NCBI GenBank assembly: GCA_023271485.1
Contig: JALPXT010000003.1
Span: forward strand, 1 to 30,102
Reading direction: 5' to 3'
Length of the DNA stretch: 30,102 bases
From: Dehalococcoidia bacterium
GTDB lineage: Bacteria > Chloroflexota > Dehalococcoidia > SZUA-161 > SpSt-899
The position numbers and the translations under genes were made by a program. Positions within the stretch are counted from its first letter, which is position 1, and each line of letters starts with the position of its first letter. This document shows positions 15,141 to 22,488 of the stretch, piece after piece. A model generated the notes under the pieces. The model was not told where the DNA came from. It worked only from the letters and a program-made list of their open reading frames with translations, and searched no databases.

Positions 15141-15229
15141 CTACCCCCTACCCATGCGGTATTTGATCTCGTAGTTGATGATGAAACTTCCTCGTCGGTG
15201 AAGCCGTAGTGCTGCGCCAGCAGCACTCT
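15141..15229 (-). pseudogene. C-terminal remnant of an Eco57I/PglX-like DNA methyltransferase
   Basis: The minus strand encodes VLLAQHYGFTDEE. After a change of frame it continues FIINYEIKYRMGRG and a TAG stop at 15141-15143. The C-terminal pattern HYGFTDEELDFIINYDIKYRMG is characteristic of many large Eco57I/BREX-type adenine methyltransferases (from memory). Two residues are missing at the frameshift point. Nothing of the upstream catalytic part remains within the window, so this is a scar, not a gene. Confidence 0.6.
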
Positions 15230-15343
15230 TTATCGTCCTTGCTTTGCTTCCCACCTGAAAGTTCGCCGGAAAACCACCTCATCAGTCTCACTCCAGGCAT
15301 TGCCCTGTTCAATACCCTCCAGTGCCTTATCTAAATGACCCAT
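15230..15343 (-). pseudogene. Short frame resembling an antitoxin N-terminus
   Basis: From ATG 15343 the minus strand encodes 37 residues beginning MGHLDKALEGIEQGNAWSET then DEVVFRR, ending at TAA 15230. The 'LDKALEaIErG..W.E.DEVV' pattern resembles the start of small CopG-like antitoxins, but the DNA-binding part is absent. No good ribosome-binding site precedes it. It abuts the methyltransferase remnant. I list it as a possible truncated gene with low confidence. Confidence 0.25.
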
Positions 15344-15457
15344 TTTACTTCTACGGATTCCATAGGAAGCATCCGGTGCTCCTCCTACTTAAACAGTGTA
15401 TACAATGGTTGATGGTGGATGGTTGGTTGCCTTATCCTCATCGTTTTCTAACCCCTG

Positions 15458-15479
15458 GGCCTGCGGCCGGGGGCAGGCC
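15458..15479. repeat. GC-rich hairpin downstream of queD
   Basis: This is a perfect 7-bp inverted repeat GGCCTGC / GCAGGCC (15458-15464 and 15473-15479) with an 8-base GC-rich loop, 22 bases beyond the queD stop on the minus strand. It could stop or stabilise the queD transcript, but no T-run follows, so it is not a classical rho-independent terminator. Confidence 0.45.
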
Positions 15480-15500
15480 TGACAACCCGAGCAGTTACAC

Positions 15501-15863
15501 TCAAGGTATATAGGTCACACACGAGTCTGGCGATTCCCAGACCTCGACATTGAAGATCGAAACCGCCTCCAGGCGGGGTTGCAGATCCCGGTAAATCGTG
15601 GTCGCGATGTTCTCCGACGAAGGGTTGATCTTGTCGAAGGGTGCTACATTATTCAAGCAGACGTGATCGAATCGCCCTAAGACCTCTCGCAGGTGCCCTT
15701 TCAACTCTGAGAAATCGAAGGCCATGCCAACATCATCGAGCTCCGAGCTCTCAACCGTCACCACGGCCTCAAAGCGGTGGCCGTGCAGTTCCTCACACTT
15801 GCCCTGATAGCCCCTCAGGTAATGGGCGGCATCAAAGTGCTGCCGGACGGATACACGGTACAT
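15501..15863 (-). CDS. queD: 6-carboxytetrahydropterin / 6-pyruvoyltetrahydropterin synthase family protein
   Basis: This 120-residue COG0720 enzyme acts on 7,8-dihydroneopterin triphosphate in queuosine or folate synthesis. Zinc ligands H14 (DAAH) and H27/H29 (HGH) and the catalytic C23 are in place. The segment is C23-E24-E25-L-H27-G-H29, so both the QueD cysteine (CxxxHGH) and a glutamate in the ExxHGH position are present. That combination marks the bifunctional PTPS-I/III subgroup that can also supply folate in place of FolB (established for the family; assignment here is inference). SENIA and the C-terminal EVWESPDSCVTY are typical. ATG 15863 follows AGGAGGTGGGGAG and lies inside the folK 3' end (32-base overlap). 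Confidence 0.92.
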   Translation of the reverse strand: MYRVSVRQHFDAAHYLRGYQGKCEELHGHRFEAVVTVESSELDDVGMAFDFSELKGHLREVLGRFDHVCLNNVAPFDKINPSSENIATTIYRDLQPRLEAVSIFNVEVWESPDSCVTYIP

Positions 15864-16341
15864 CTCCCCACCTCCTTACTTGTTGTGCCTCAGTCAGCCC
15901 GGAAAGTAAATCCCTCATGGTCTTCCTCATTGAGGGATGGGTGAGTTCGGGGGCGATTTCCACCAGTGGGATCAGGACAAAGGCTCGCTCTGCAATACGA
16001 GGGTGAGGGATAACCAGATCCTGAATCTCGATCACCCGCTCGGCATAGAAGAGTATGTCAATGTCGATGGGACGGGGGGAATTGGGAAAGCCGGCAACCC
16101 GGCCGAGCCGCCTCTCGATGCCCTTGACATAACGGAGCAGCTCAATGGGATCGAGCTGAGTCGTCCCAGAGCAGGCCATGTTGAGAAACCAGGGTTGCTC
16201 CAGGTAACCGAGGGGTGCCGTTTCGTAGATGGATGAGACCTTCTTGATCATCATCCTCTCCGCCAGGGATTCAAGTCCCCTTGCCAGATTTCTTTCTCTA
16301 TCTCCCAGGTTCGATCCCAGACCAAGGTAAACGGTGTTCAT
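15832..16341 (-). CDS. folK: 2-amino-4-hydroxy-6-hydroxymethyldihydropteridine pyrophosphokinase
   Basis: HPPK transfers pyrophosphate from ATP to 6-hydroxymethyl-7,8-dihydropterin, the step before dihydropteroate synthase. The 169 residues start MNTVYLGLGSNLGDRERNL, the typical N-terminus, continue with SSIYETAPLGYLEQPWFLN, and carry the Mg/ATP signature PRPIDIDILFY and VIPHPRIAERAFVL. It overlaps queD and runs divergently from ffh, while folP lies on the other side of ffh, so three pterin genes cluster here. The predicted promoter leaves only about five untranslated bases. Confidence 0.95.
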   Translation of the reverse strand: MNTVYLGLGSNLGDRERNLARGLESLAERMMIKKVSSIYETAPLGYLEQPWFLNMACSGTTQLDPIELLRYVKGIERRLGRVAGFPNSPRPIDIDILFYAERVIEIQDLVIPHPRIAERAFVLIPLVEIAPELTHPSMRKTMRDLLSGLTEAQQVRRWGDVPCIRPAAL

Positions 16342-16352
16342 TGTATCTACCT

Positions 16353-16361
16353 ATTGTAGCA
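16353..16361 (-). promoter_or_regulatory. Extended -10 promoter of folK-queD
   Basis: On the minus strand TACAAT (16353-16358) is preceded by TGC (16359-16361), an extended -10. There is no good -35. Transcription would begin about five bases before the folK ATG at 16341, so the messenger would be nearly leaderless. Confidence 0.45.
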
Positions 16362-16379
16362 TATCCGATCCGGCAATAC

Positions 16380-16408
16380 TTGATTAACTCCACAGCCTCG
16401 GTTAGAAT
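16380..16408 (+). promoter_or_regulatory. Predicted promoter of the ffh operon
   Basis: TTGATT (16380-16385), a 17-bp spacer and TAGAAT (16403-16408) form a reasonable vegetative promoter. It ends 17 bases before the ffh ATG at 16426. It is back to back with the folK promoter in an 84-bp divergent gap. Confidence 0.5.
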
Positions 16409-16425
16409 AAGACAGAGGCTGGGAT

Positions 16426-17751
16426 ATGTTTGAGTCGCTATCAGATAAGCTATCGGCTGTTTTCAAGAAGCTCAGCGGCAGGGGAAAACTGACTGAAAAG
16501 GATGTCGATGAGGCATTGCGAGAGGTCAGGCTGGCACTTCTGGAGGCGGATGTGAACTTCAAGGTAGCCAAGGGATTCATTGCCCGGGTGCGCCAGAGGG
16601 CGGTGGGAGGTGAGGTTCTGGAGAGCCTCACGCCGGCCCAGCAGGTCATAAAGATCGTTAACCAGGAACTGATAGGCATCTTCGGAGGTGGCCCGCATAA
16701 ACTTGCCCAGTCCAGCACCCCTCCGACGGTGATCCTGATGACTGGACTCCAGGGGGCGGGCAAAACTACCACCACAGCCAAGCTGGCCCTTCACCTCAGA
16801 CGCGGCGGGGGACGGCCGCTTATGGTGGCAGCCGATCCCTACCGCCCCGCCGCCATTAATCAACTGGTTACTCTGGGCAAACAACTCGACCTGCCGGTTT
16901 ACGCCGATGAACAGGCTAAATCGGTGGATGCCATTTGTAAGCAGGCTATGAAGCGGGCGAAGGAACTATCCTCGACCACCGTGATACTGGACACCGCCGG
17001 ACGGCTCCATGTAGACTCGGAGCTGATGGACGAATTAGAGCGGATTCGGGATGTCCTCCATCCCACCGAGGTGCTGCTCATCGCCGATGCGATGACGGGG
17101 CAGGAGGCGGTGCGGATAGCTGAGGAATTCCACGCCAAGGTCGGCCTGACCGGCGTTATCCTCACCAAGATGGATGGTGACGCTCGCGGTGGGGCGGCGC
17201 TATCCCTTACTTCGGTCACCGGCGTGCCCATTAAGTTCGTTGGCGTTGGCGAAAAACTCGATGCCCTGGAGGCGTTTCATCCCGATCGCATGGCCTCCCG
17301 GATACTGGGCATGGGGGACATGTTGAGCTTTATCGAAAAAGCGGAAGCTGCCATCGACCAGAAGAAGGCCCTGGAGATGGAAAAGAAGATGCGCCAGGCG
17401 CGCTTCGATCTGGAGGATTTCCTCGAGCAACTCCATGAGGTCAAGAAGATGGGCCCCATAAGCCAACTGCTGGACATGATCCCCGGGTTCTCCGGGGGGG
17501 CGAATAAACTAAATGTGAATCTGGATGAGGGGCAGGTTAAGAGGGTGGAGGCCATAGTTCTCTCCATGACCCCTGAAGAACGACATCACCCGGACATCAT
17601 AGACGGCAGCCGGAGACGGCGCATTTCCCGGGGCAGTGGAACCACCCCGCAGGAGGTGAACCAACTGCTGAACCAGTTCCGCCAGATGCAGAAACTGATA
17701 AAGCAAATGAGCTCCGGCCGGATGCGGAACTTGCCCTCATTGCGTATCTAA
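16426..17751 (+). CDS. ffh: Signal recognition particle GTPase Ffh
   Basis: Ffh binds signal peptides and 4.5S RNA and hands ribosomes to FtsY at the membrane. The 441 residues show the N helical bundle, the G domain (G1 GLQGAGKTTT, the DPYRPAA element, G3 DTAGRLH, G4 TKMDGDARGG) and the methionine-rich M domain, with the RNA-binding stretch SRRRRISRGSGT followed by QFRQMQKLIKQM. Length is typical. A GAGG lies about eight bases before ATG. It leads the plus-strand operon through pheT, and folP follows after 25 bases. Confidence 0.97.
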   Translation: MFESLSDKLSAVFKKLSGRGKLTEKDVDEALREVRLALLEADVNFKVAKGFIARVRQRAVGGEVLESLTPAQQVIKIVNQELIGIFGGGPHKLAQSSTPPTVILMTGLQGAGKTTTTAKLALHLRRGGGRPLMVAADPYRPAAINQLVTLGKQLDLPVYADEQAKSVDAICKQAMKRAKELSSTTVILDTAGRLHVDSELMDELERIRDVLHPTEVLLIADAMTGQEAVRIAEEFHAKVGLTGVILTKMDGDARGGAALSLTSVTGVPIKFVGVGEKLDALEAFHPDRMASRILGMGDMLSFIEKAEAAIDQKKALEMEKKMRQARFDLEDFLEQLHEVKKMGPISQLLDMIPGFSGGANKLNVNLDEGQVKRVEAIVLSMTPEERHHPDIIDGSRRRRISRGSGTTPQEVNQLLNQFRQMQKLIKQMSSGRMRNLPSLRI

Positions 17752-17776
17752 GCATTGGGCATTATCACCCAGGAAG

Positions 17777-18568
17777 ATGAAAATCGTCGGCATCCTCAAC
17801 ATTACCGCTGATTCTTTCTCCGATGGCATGCGTTATTTAGAGACCCCTGCTGCCATCGGGAAAGGACTGAGCCTTGCGGCTGAGGGCGCCGACCTGGTAG
17901 ACATCGGGGCGGAGTCCACCAGTATCTATGGTGAGAAGATAACCGCCGCCCAGGAAATCGAGCGGCTGTCCCCGGTCATCGAGGCGCTGCGCAAAGAAGG
18001 GGTTCGCATCTCCGTTGATACCTATAAGCCCGAGGTGATGGAGCATGTTGTCACTCTTGGAGTGGAGATGATCAATGATGTCAGTGGACTCAAAGATGAG
18101 ACCGCCATCAGGGTGGTGCAGCGGGCGGGCCTTCCGGTGGTGGTCATGTTCAACCGGAATCCAGACGTTCGTGCCCAAACGACGCCCCGAGACCACACCA
18201 CGGTGATGGGCGAGGTGGTGGCTTTCTTTAGCGAGAGGCTCAAGACGCTCCACGATGCCGGCATAGCGGGTGACAGGGTAATCATCGATCCGGGGATGGG
18301 CTTATTCATCGGAGGGACGGAGTCGAGCTTGATGGTCCTGCGGCACCTGGAAACGCTCAAGCAGTTCGGGCGCAAGATCTATCTCTCCCCGTCGCGTAAG
18401 TCCTTCATCGGGGCGGTGCTTGACCGGCCCGTCGAGGCGAGGGGATATGGGACGCTGGCGGTGGAGATATGGGCCTATCTCCACGGTGTTGAGTATATCC
18501 GCACCCATGAGCCGGGGCCACTGCGGGATGCTATTCGGATGATCCAGGCTATTGAGCAGATGGAGTGA
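17777..18568 (+). CDS. folP: Dihydropteroate synthase
   Basis: The enzyme joins 6-hydroxymethyldihydropterin pyrophosphate to p-aminobenzoate and is the sulfonamide target. The 263-residue TIM barrel shows GILNITADSFSDG, DIGAESTS, SVDTYKPEV, MINDVSG, IIDPGMG and SPSRKSFIGAVL, all expected pterin and pABA contacts. The N-terminus starts directly at the first strand, which is short but normal for many bacteria. AGGAAG precedes ATG 17777 closely. Its substrate is the product of FolK, encoded divergently about 1.4 kb away. The next gene starts 7 bases downstream. Confidence 0.95.
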   Translation: MKIVGILNITADSFSDGMRYLETPAAIGKGLSLAAEGADLVDIGAESTSIYGEKITAAQEIERLSPVIEALRKEGVRISVDTYKPEVMEHVVTLGVEMINDVSGLKDETAIRVVQRAGLPVVVMFNRNPDVRAQTTPRDHTTVMGEVVAFFSERLKTLHDAGIAGDRVIIDPGMGLFIGGTESSLMVLRHLETLKQFGRKIYLSPSRKSFIGAVLDRPVEARGYGTLAVEIWAYLHGVEYIRTHEPGPLRDAIRMIQAIEQME

Positions 18569-18575
18569 AGCAGCA

Positions 18576-19196
18576 ATGCTGGATGAGATAAGCAAACTCC
18601 GAGCAAGCCATGATGTTACACTGGATCCCAGGCGTTCCGCCCTGGTGATAGTGGATATGCAGCGGTACTTTCTTGAGGACTCCTCGCACGCTTTCATTCC
18701 GGCTGCCAGAGCCATCGTCCCGCGACTAACAAAGCTTATTCAGGCGTATTCTCAACATGGCCTGCCCATCGTCTTCACTCGCCACCTGAACACTGACGCC
18801 AACGCCGGGATGATGTCCAGATGGTGGCAGGATTTGATAAGAGCGGATGACCCCGCTAGCGAGATCATCCCTGAGTTTGACCTCTCCCAGGGGGTAGTCA
18901 TTGAGAAGAGTCAGTATGACGCTTTTTATGAGACCGCACTGGACGAGATGCTGCGGGAAAAGGGGGTTACTCAGATAGTGATCTGCGGGGTGATGAGTCA
19001 TCTCTGTTGCGAGACCACCGCTCGTTCCGCCTTCGTGCGGGGGTTTGAGGTTTTCTTCACTGTGGACGGTACCGCCACCTATACCGAGGCGTTCCATCGG
19101 GCAACCCTTCTGAATTTAGCCCATGGCTTTGCCGTTCCGGTGTTGACTCACGAAATTCTAGACAAGCTCCCTTTAGGTAAAGCCAATGCACCTTAA
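18576..19196 (+). CDS. Isochorismatase-family cysteine hydrolase
   Basis: This 206-residue member of the isochorismatase/nicotinamidase superfamily has its catalytic triad visible: D27 in LVIVDMQRYF, K111 in VIEKSQYDAF and C144 in ICGVMSHLCCETTARSAF, with the preceding Val-Met cis-peptide site. The double cysteine and FVRGFEVFF resemble isochorismatase-like proteins rather than nicotinamidases. The substrate is unknown. I choose ATG 18576 because the frame opening at 18552 begins inside folP at a TTG. It lies 7 bases after folP and overlaps the next gene by 11 bases, so it is part of a translationally coupled set. Confidence 0.88.
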   Translation: MLDEISKLRASHDVTLDPRRSALVIVDMQRYFLEDSSHAFIPAARAIVPRLTKLIQAYSQHGLPIVFTRHLNTDANAGMMSRWWQDLIRADDPASEIIPEFDLSQGVVIEKSQYDAFYETALDEMLREKGVTQIVICGVMSHLCCETTARSAFVRGFEVFFTVDGTATYTEAFHRATLLNLAHGFAVPVLTHEILDKLPLGKANAP

Positions 19197-20067
19197 AGAA
19201 GTGGCCATCATCGGGGCGGGGCCGGGGGGGATAGCGGCAGCGATACAACTGAAGCGCTATGGAATGGAACCGCTTCTGCTGGAGAAAAGCCATATCGGCG
19301 GGCTTCTAGTGAATGCCAACCTGGTGGAGAATTACCCCGGCTTCCCCGGGGGTATCCCTGGAGCCGATCTGGTGAAGCTGTTCGAGTCGCACTTGGGAGA
19401 AATTGGCATGCCCGTTCATTTCGAGGAGGTAGTGCGGCTGGATTGGCAGGAATCATTCATTATAGAAACCCGAGATACAAAATTTCATTCCCGGATAGCG
19501 GTTGTCGCTTCCGGAACGAAGCCACGGCGTTTTACTGACATCGAGATTCCGCCGGAGGCAACGGAAAGGGTTTTCTATGAAGTCTATCCCATCGCCGGCG
19601 TAGCTGATAAGAGAATCGCCATCGTTGGTGCCGGTGATGCCGCCTTCGACTACGCCCTGAATCTCGCTCGCCGGAATGAGGTGACAATCCTCAATCGAGG
19701 ACAGAAGAAAAGATGCCTTCCCCTTCTTTGGGAGAGGGCGGAGAGGTCCCCCAGGATTAGCTATCGGGAGGATACCTCCATCGCTGCGATAAAGGGTTCT
19801 CGCGATGGGCTTGTTCTGGACATCAAGAGTCCCGCGGGAAAGTGGGAGCTTTCGGCTGATTATGTTATATTTGCTATTGGCAGGGTGAGGCAACTCGACT
19901 ACTTTTCCGAAAGGTTAACCAAGATGGCTTCAGAACTGGAGGAGCGGGGCTTGCTTTATTTCGTGGGTGATGTGAGGAACGATATCTACCGGCAGAGCTC
20001 GATAGCGGTCGGCGACGGGGTTCACGTTGCCATGAAGATTTACAGGAGGTCCCAATGCAAATTCTAA
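19186..20067 (+). CDS. Thioredoxin-reductase-fold flavoprotein lacking the CxxC
   Basis: This 293-residue protein has the two dinucleotide folds of low-molecular-weight thioredoxin reductases: FAD motif IIGAGPGGIAAA at about 9-20, the ENYPGFPGG loop, NAD(P) motif IVGAGDAAFDYA and a C-terminal FAD segment (FVGDVRNDIYRQSSIAVGDG). The redox-active CATC that should precede the second GAGDAA motif is absent; the region reads YEVYPIAGVADKR. It therefore cannot reduce thioredoxin in the classical way. The closest known behaviour is thioredoxin-reductase-type ferredoxin-NADP reductases. Basic residues after the NAD(P) fold (NRGQKKR) suggest NADPH. It overlaps both neighbours (11 and 13 bases). Confidence 0.88.
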   Translation: MHLKEVAIIGAGPGGIAAAIQLKRYGMEPLLLEKSHIGGLLVNANLVENYPGFPGGIPGADLVKLFESHLGEIGMPVHFEEVVRLDWQESFIIETRDTKFHSRIAVVASGTKPRRFTDIEIPPEATERVFYEVYPIAGVADKRIAIVGAGDAAFDYALNLARRNEVTILNRGQKKRCLPLLWERAERSPRISYREDTSIAAIKGSRDGLVLDIKSPAGKWELSADYVIFAIGRVRQLDYFSERLTKMASELEERGLLYFVGDVRNDIYRQSSIAVGDGVHVAMKIYRRSQCKF

Positions 20068-21011
20068 ACACTATTGGCAGAGAGGATATCGCCAGCGTCT
20101 ACATTGCGGATTTGGGGCAAGGCAGGCTGGTGGAATTTGTGGAGTCCACCCAGCCTCCGCTGACGAGGGATAAGAAGTGGGTTCTGATCGTGTCCACCCT
20201 CCTCGGCTGCCCGGTCAAATGCCTCATGTGCGACGCCGGTGACGACTATAAAGGCAGGCTATCCAAAGAGGAGATGTTCCTCCAGATAGACTATCTTATC
20301 AAAAAGCGATTCCCCGATAGGGTGGTGCCCGTTGAGAAATTCAAGATTCAGTTTGCCCGGATGGGGGAGCCAGCCCTTAATCCCGGCGTTATCGATGTCC
20401 TCGATGAGATGCCGCTACGCTATGATGCCCCGGGGTTTATTCCTTCGGTCTCCACCATCGCCCCGTGTGGTGCTGACGGCTTCTTCGAACGGCTGCTTGA
20501 ACTGAAGTCTCGAAAATTTACGGGTGGCCGGTTCCAGCTTCAATTCTCCATCCATACAACTGACGAAGAGTTACGCCATAAAATCGTCCCGGTGGAGAAG
20601 TGGAGTCTTGCCCGGATTGCTCGGTATGGCGAGTCTTTCCACGAGAATGGAGATCAGAAGATAGGCTTGAACTTTGCCCTCGCCGACGGAATGCCGGTTG
20701 ATGTTAAGATTCTCCGGAATTACTTCTCTCCGGAGAAGTTCTTGATCAAGATAACCCCCATAAATCCCACCCACCGCGCGGCCCAAAACAAGCTCAGGTC
20801 CTACGTTGATGCTTATTGTGGGAGGAAAGATTATCCGCTAATTAACCAGCTTCGATCATCGGGATACGAGGTTATCCTGAGCATCGGGGAGACGGAGGAG
20901 AACCGCATCGGTAGCAACTGCGGGCAGTATGTGATGCAGCATCTGAGAGCGAAGGCGGCAGTTGGGGAAGCGGGTTACGATTACTGGGGGAGGGATTATG
21001 ACGAAGAGTAA
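20055..21011 (+). CDS. RlmN/Cfr-like radical SAM protein
   Basis: The 318 residues contain the 4Fe-4S motif GCPVKCLMC (C52, C56, C59), the SAM-binding FARMGEPALNP and, near the end, NCGQY with C289. The last aligns with the methyl-carrier cysteine (C355) of E. coli RlmN in ACGQL. Two features differ. The N-terminal domain before the iron-sulfur motif is much shorter than in RlmN, where the first cysteine is C125. The position equivalent to RlmN C118, seven residues before the first cysteine, is isoleucine (I45). RlmN needs C118 to release the methylated RNA. This is therefore a paralogue with possibly altered chemistry or substrate. AGGAGGT precedes ATG, and the gene overlaps both neighbours. 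Confidence 0.88.
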   Translation: MQILNTIGREDIASVYIADLGQGRLVEFVESTQPPLTRDKKWVLIVSTLLGCPVKCLMCDAGDDYKGRLSKEEMFLQIDYLIKKRFPDRVVPVEKFKIQFARMGEPALNPGVIDVLDEMPLRYDAPGFIPSVSTIAPCGADGFFERLLELKSRKFTGGRFQLQFSIHTTDEELRHKIVPVEKWSLARIARYGESFHENGDQKIGLNFALADGMPVDVKILRNYFSPEKFLIKITPINPTHRAAQNKLRSYVDAYCGRKDYPLINQLRSSGYEVILSIGETEENRIGSNCGQYVMQHLRAKAAVGEAGYDYWGRDYDEE

Positions 21012-22467
21012 CCAGGTGATTCCCGTGGCCAAAGGCGATGGCATTGGTCCGGAGATCATGGATGCATGTCTCTACATCCTGAAGGAAGCGGGTGCTCGCA
21101 TTGAGCCGAGGTTTGTTGATATTGGCAAGAAGGTTTATCTTGCGGGGTATACCGCAGGCATTACAGAGGAGACCTGGGACATCCTCAGGGAATACAAGGT
21201 GTTTTACAAGGCTCCTATTACCACGCCCCAGGGGGACGGGTTCAAAAGCCTCAATGTTACCATTCGCAAGGCGCTCGGTCTCTATGCCAATGTGCGCCCT
21301 GCGGTTAGCTATCATCCTTTTGTGCCGGTAAATTATCCTGGCATGGATGTGGTCGTTATCCGTGAGAACGAAGAGGATGTTTACGCTGGAATCGAACACC
21401 AGCAGACGCCCGAGGTTGTCCAGTGTCTCAAGTTGGTCTCGCGTCCGGGCTGTGAGCGCGTAGTGCGCTATGCTTTTGAATACGCCCGCGCCTACGGCCG
21501 TAAGAAGATTACCTGTATGACGAAGGACAATATCATGAAGCTCACTGATGGGCTGTTCCACAGGGTATTCGATGAGATCGCCCCCGAGTATCCGGAGGTC
21601 GAGAGCGAGCACTGGATTGTAGATATAGGGACGGCAAAGCTGGCGGACACACCTACCAGCTTCGATCTGATCGTTATGCCCAACCTATATGGGGACATCG
21701 TTTCTGATATGCTGGGGCAGATTGCGGGCTCTGTAGGGATCGCGCCCGCGGCAAACATAGGCGATGAGCACGCGATGTTTGAAGCCATTCATGGTTCAGC
21801 TCCCCGTCACGCCGGGAAGGGTATTGCCAATCCCTCCGGCTTGCTTCTTGCCGGAGTGATGATGTTGATCAGCATCGATCAAGCAGATGTCGCCGAGCGG
21901 ATTCACAATGCCTGGCTTAAGACCATCGAAGACCGCGTCTGGACCTACGACCTGGTTCGCAGGGTAAAGGCTGCGGGTGAAACAAAATACACCGAGGTCG
22001 GCACCCAGGAGTTTGCTAAAGCGGTAATCGCCCGGCTGGGTCAAACGCCTGAACATCTCAAATCAGTCAAGTACAGCGGGAAGCCCATTAGAATTCGGAG
22101 ATCGCAGTTGACCAACGTGCGTGACGCCAAGATGCAACTTGACGGCGTTGATGTTTTCATTGGAAATGGCAAACTCTCTCCGGATGAGCTTGGCCGGAAA
22201 TTGGAGCAGCTTGCTGAACCCAAATTTCGCCTGATTATGATCACCAATCGTGGGCAGAAGGTGTATCCGGATGGTTACCCGGAGACTTTTTGTACCGACC
22301 ACTGGCGTTGCCGTTTCCAGGTACCTGAGGGGGCTCCCCATCCGACACACGCTGATGTCCGATGGCTATTGGAAATGATTGAGCAAGACAACCTCGAGTG
22401 GATTAAGATTGAGAATCTCTACTTGATGAACGGCAAGCGAGCATACACCCTCGGTCAAGGGCAATAA
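20998..22467 (+). CDS. icd: Isocitrate dehydrogenase, Thermus/Rickettsia type
   Basis: This 489-residue member of the isocitrate/isopropylmalate dehydrogenase family decarboxylates isocitrate to 2-oxoglutarate. It shows KGDGIGPEIM, APITTPQGDGFKSLNVTIRK, the RENEEDVYAGIEH loop, MTKDNIMK, the metal site NLYGDIVSDML and EAIHGSAPRHAGKGIANP. A C-terminal extra domain of about 130 residues (SGKPIRIRRSQ onward) is the mark of the Thermus-like type, which is NADP-dependent in Thermus. The frame opens earlier, at 20962, but ATG 20998 follows GGGAGGG and gives the normal N-terminus. It overlaps the radical SAM gene by 14 bases. Confidence 0.93.
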   Translation: MTKSNQVIPVAKGDGIGPEIMDACLYILKEAGARIEPRFVDIGKKVYLAGYTAGITEETWDILREYKVFYKAPITTPQGDGFKSLNVTIRKALGLYANVRPAVSYHPFVPVNYPGMDVVVIRENEEDVYAGIEHQQTPEVVQCLKLVSRPGCERVVRYAFEYARAYGRKKITCMTKDNIMKLTDGLFHRVFDEIAPEYPEVESEHWIVDIGTAKLADTPTSFDLIVMPNLYGDIVSDMLGQIAGSVGIAPAANIGDEHAMFEAIHGSAPRHAGKGIANPSGLLLAGVMMLISIDQADVAERIHNAWLKTIEDRVWTYDLVRRVKAAGETKYTEVGTQEFAKAVIARLGQTPEHLKSVKYSGKPIRIRRSQLTNVRDAKMQLDGVDVFIGNGKLSPDELGRKLEQLAEPKFRLIMITNRGQKVYPDGYPETFCTDHWRCRFQVPEGAPHPTHADVRWLLEMIEQDNLEWIKIENLYLMNGKRAYTLGQGQ

Positions 22468-22488
22468 ATAAATGGCAGAGGTCACAAA

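Larger units (their letters stand above)
14980..15500. other. Decayed accessory spacer between antitoxin and queD
   Basis: This stretch of about 520 bases has no intact gene that I can support. It holds, on the minus strand, the remnant of a methyltransferase C-terminus (15141-15229), a 37-codon frame of uncertain status (15230-15343), and a GC-rich hairpin (15458-15479). The rest shows nothing recognisable. The density of remnants suggests a former defence or mobile gene patch. Confidence 0.6.

Noticed and set aside
15322..15513. 63-codon plus-strand frame upstream of the queD end
   Set aside because: It has no ribosome-binding site or family resemblance, and it overlaps a hairpin and the 3' end of queD on the other strand.
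16347..16884. Two minus-strand frames of 144 codons opposite the ffh start
   Set aside because: Both are antisense to the Ffh N and G domains, have no family resemblance, and conflict with the folK/ffh promoter region.
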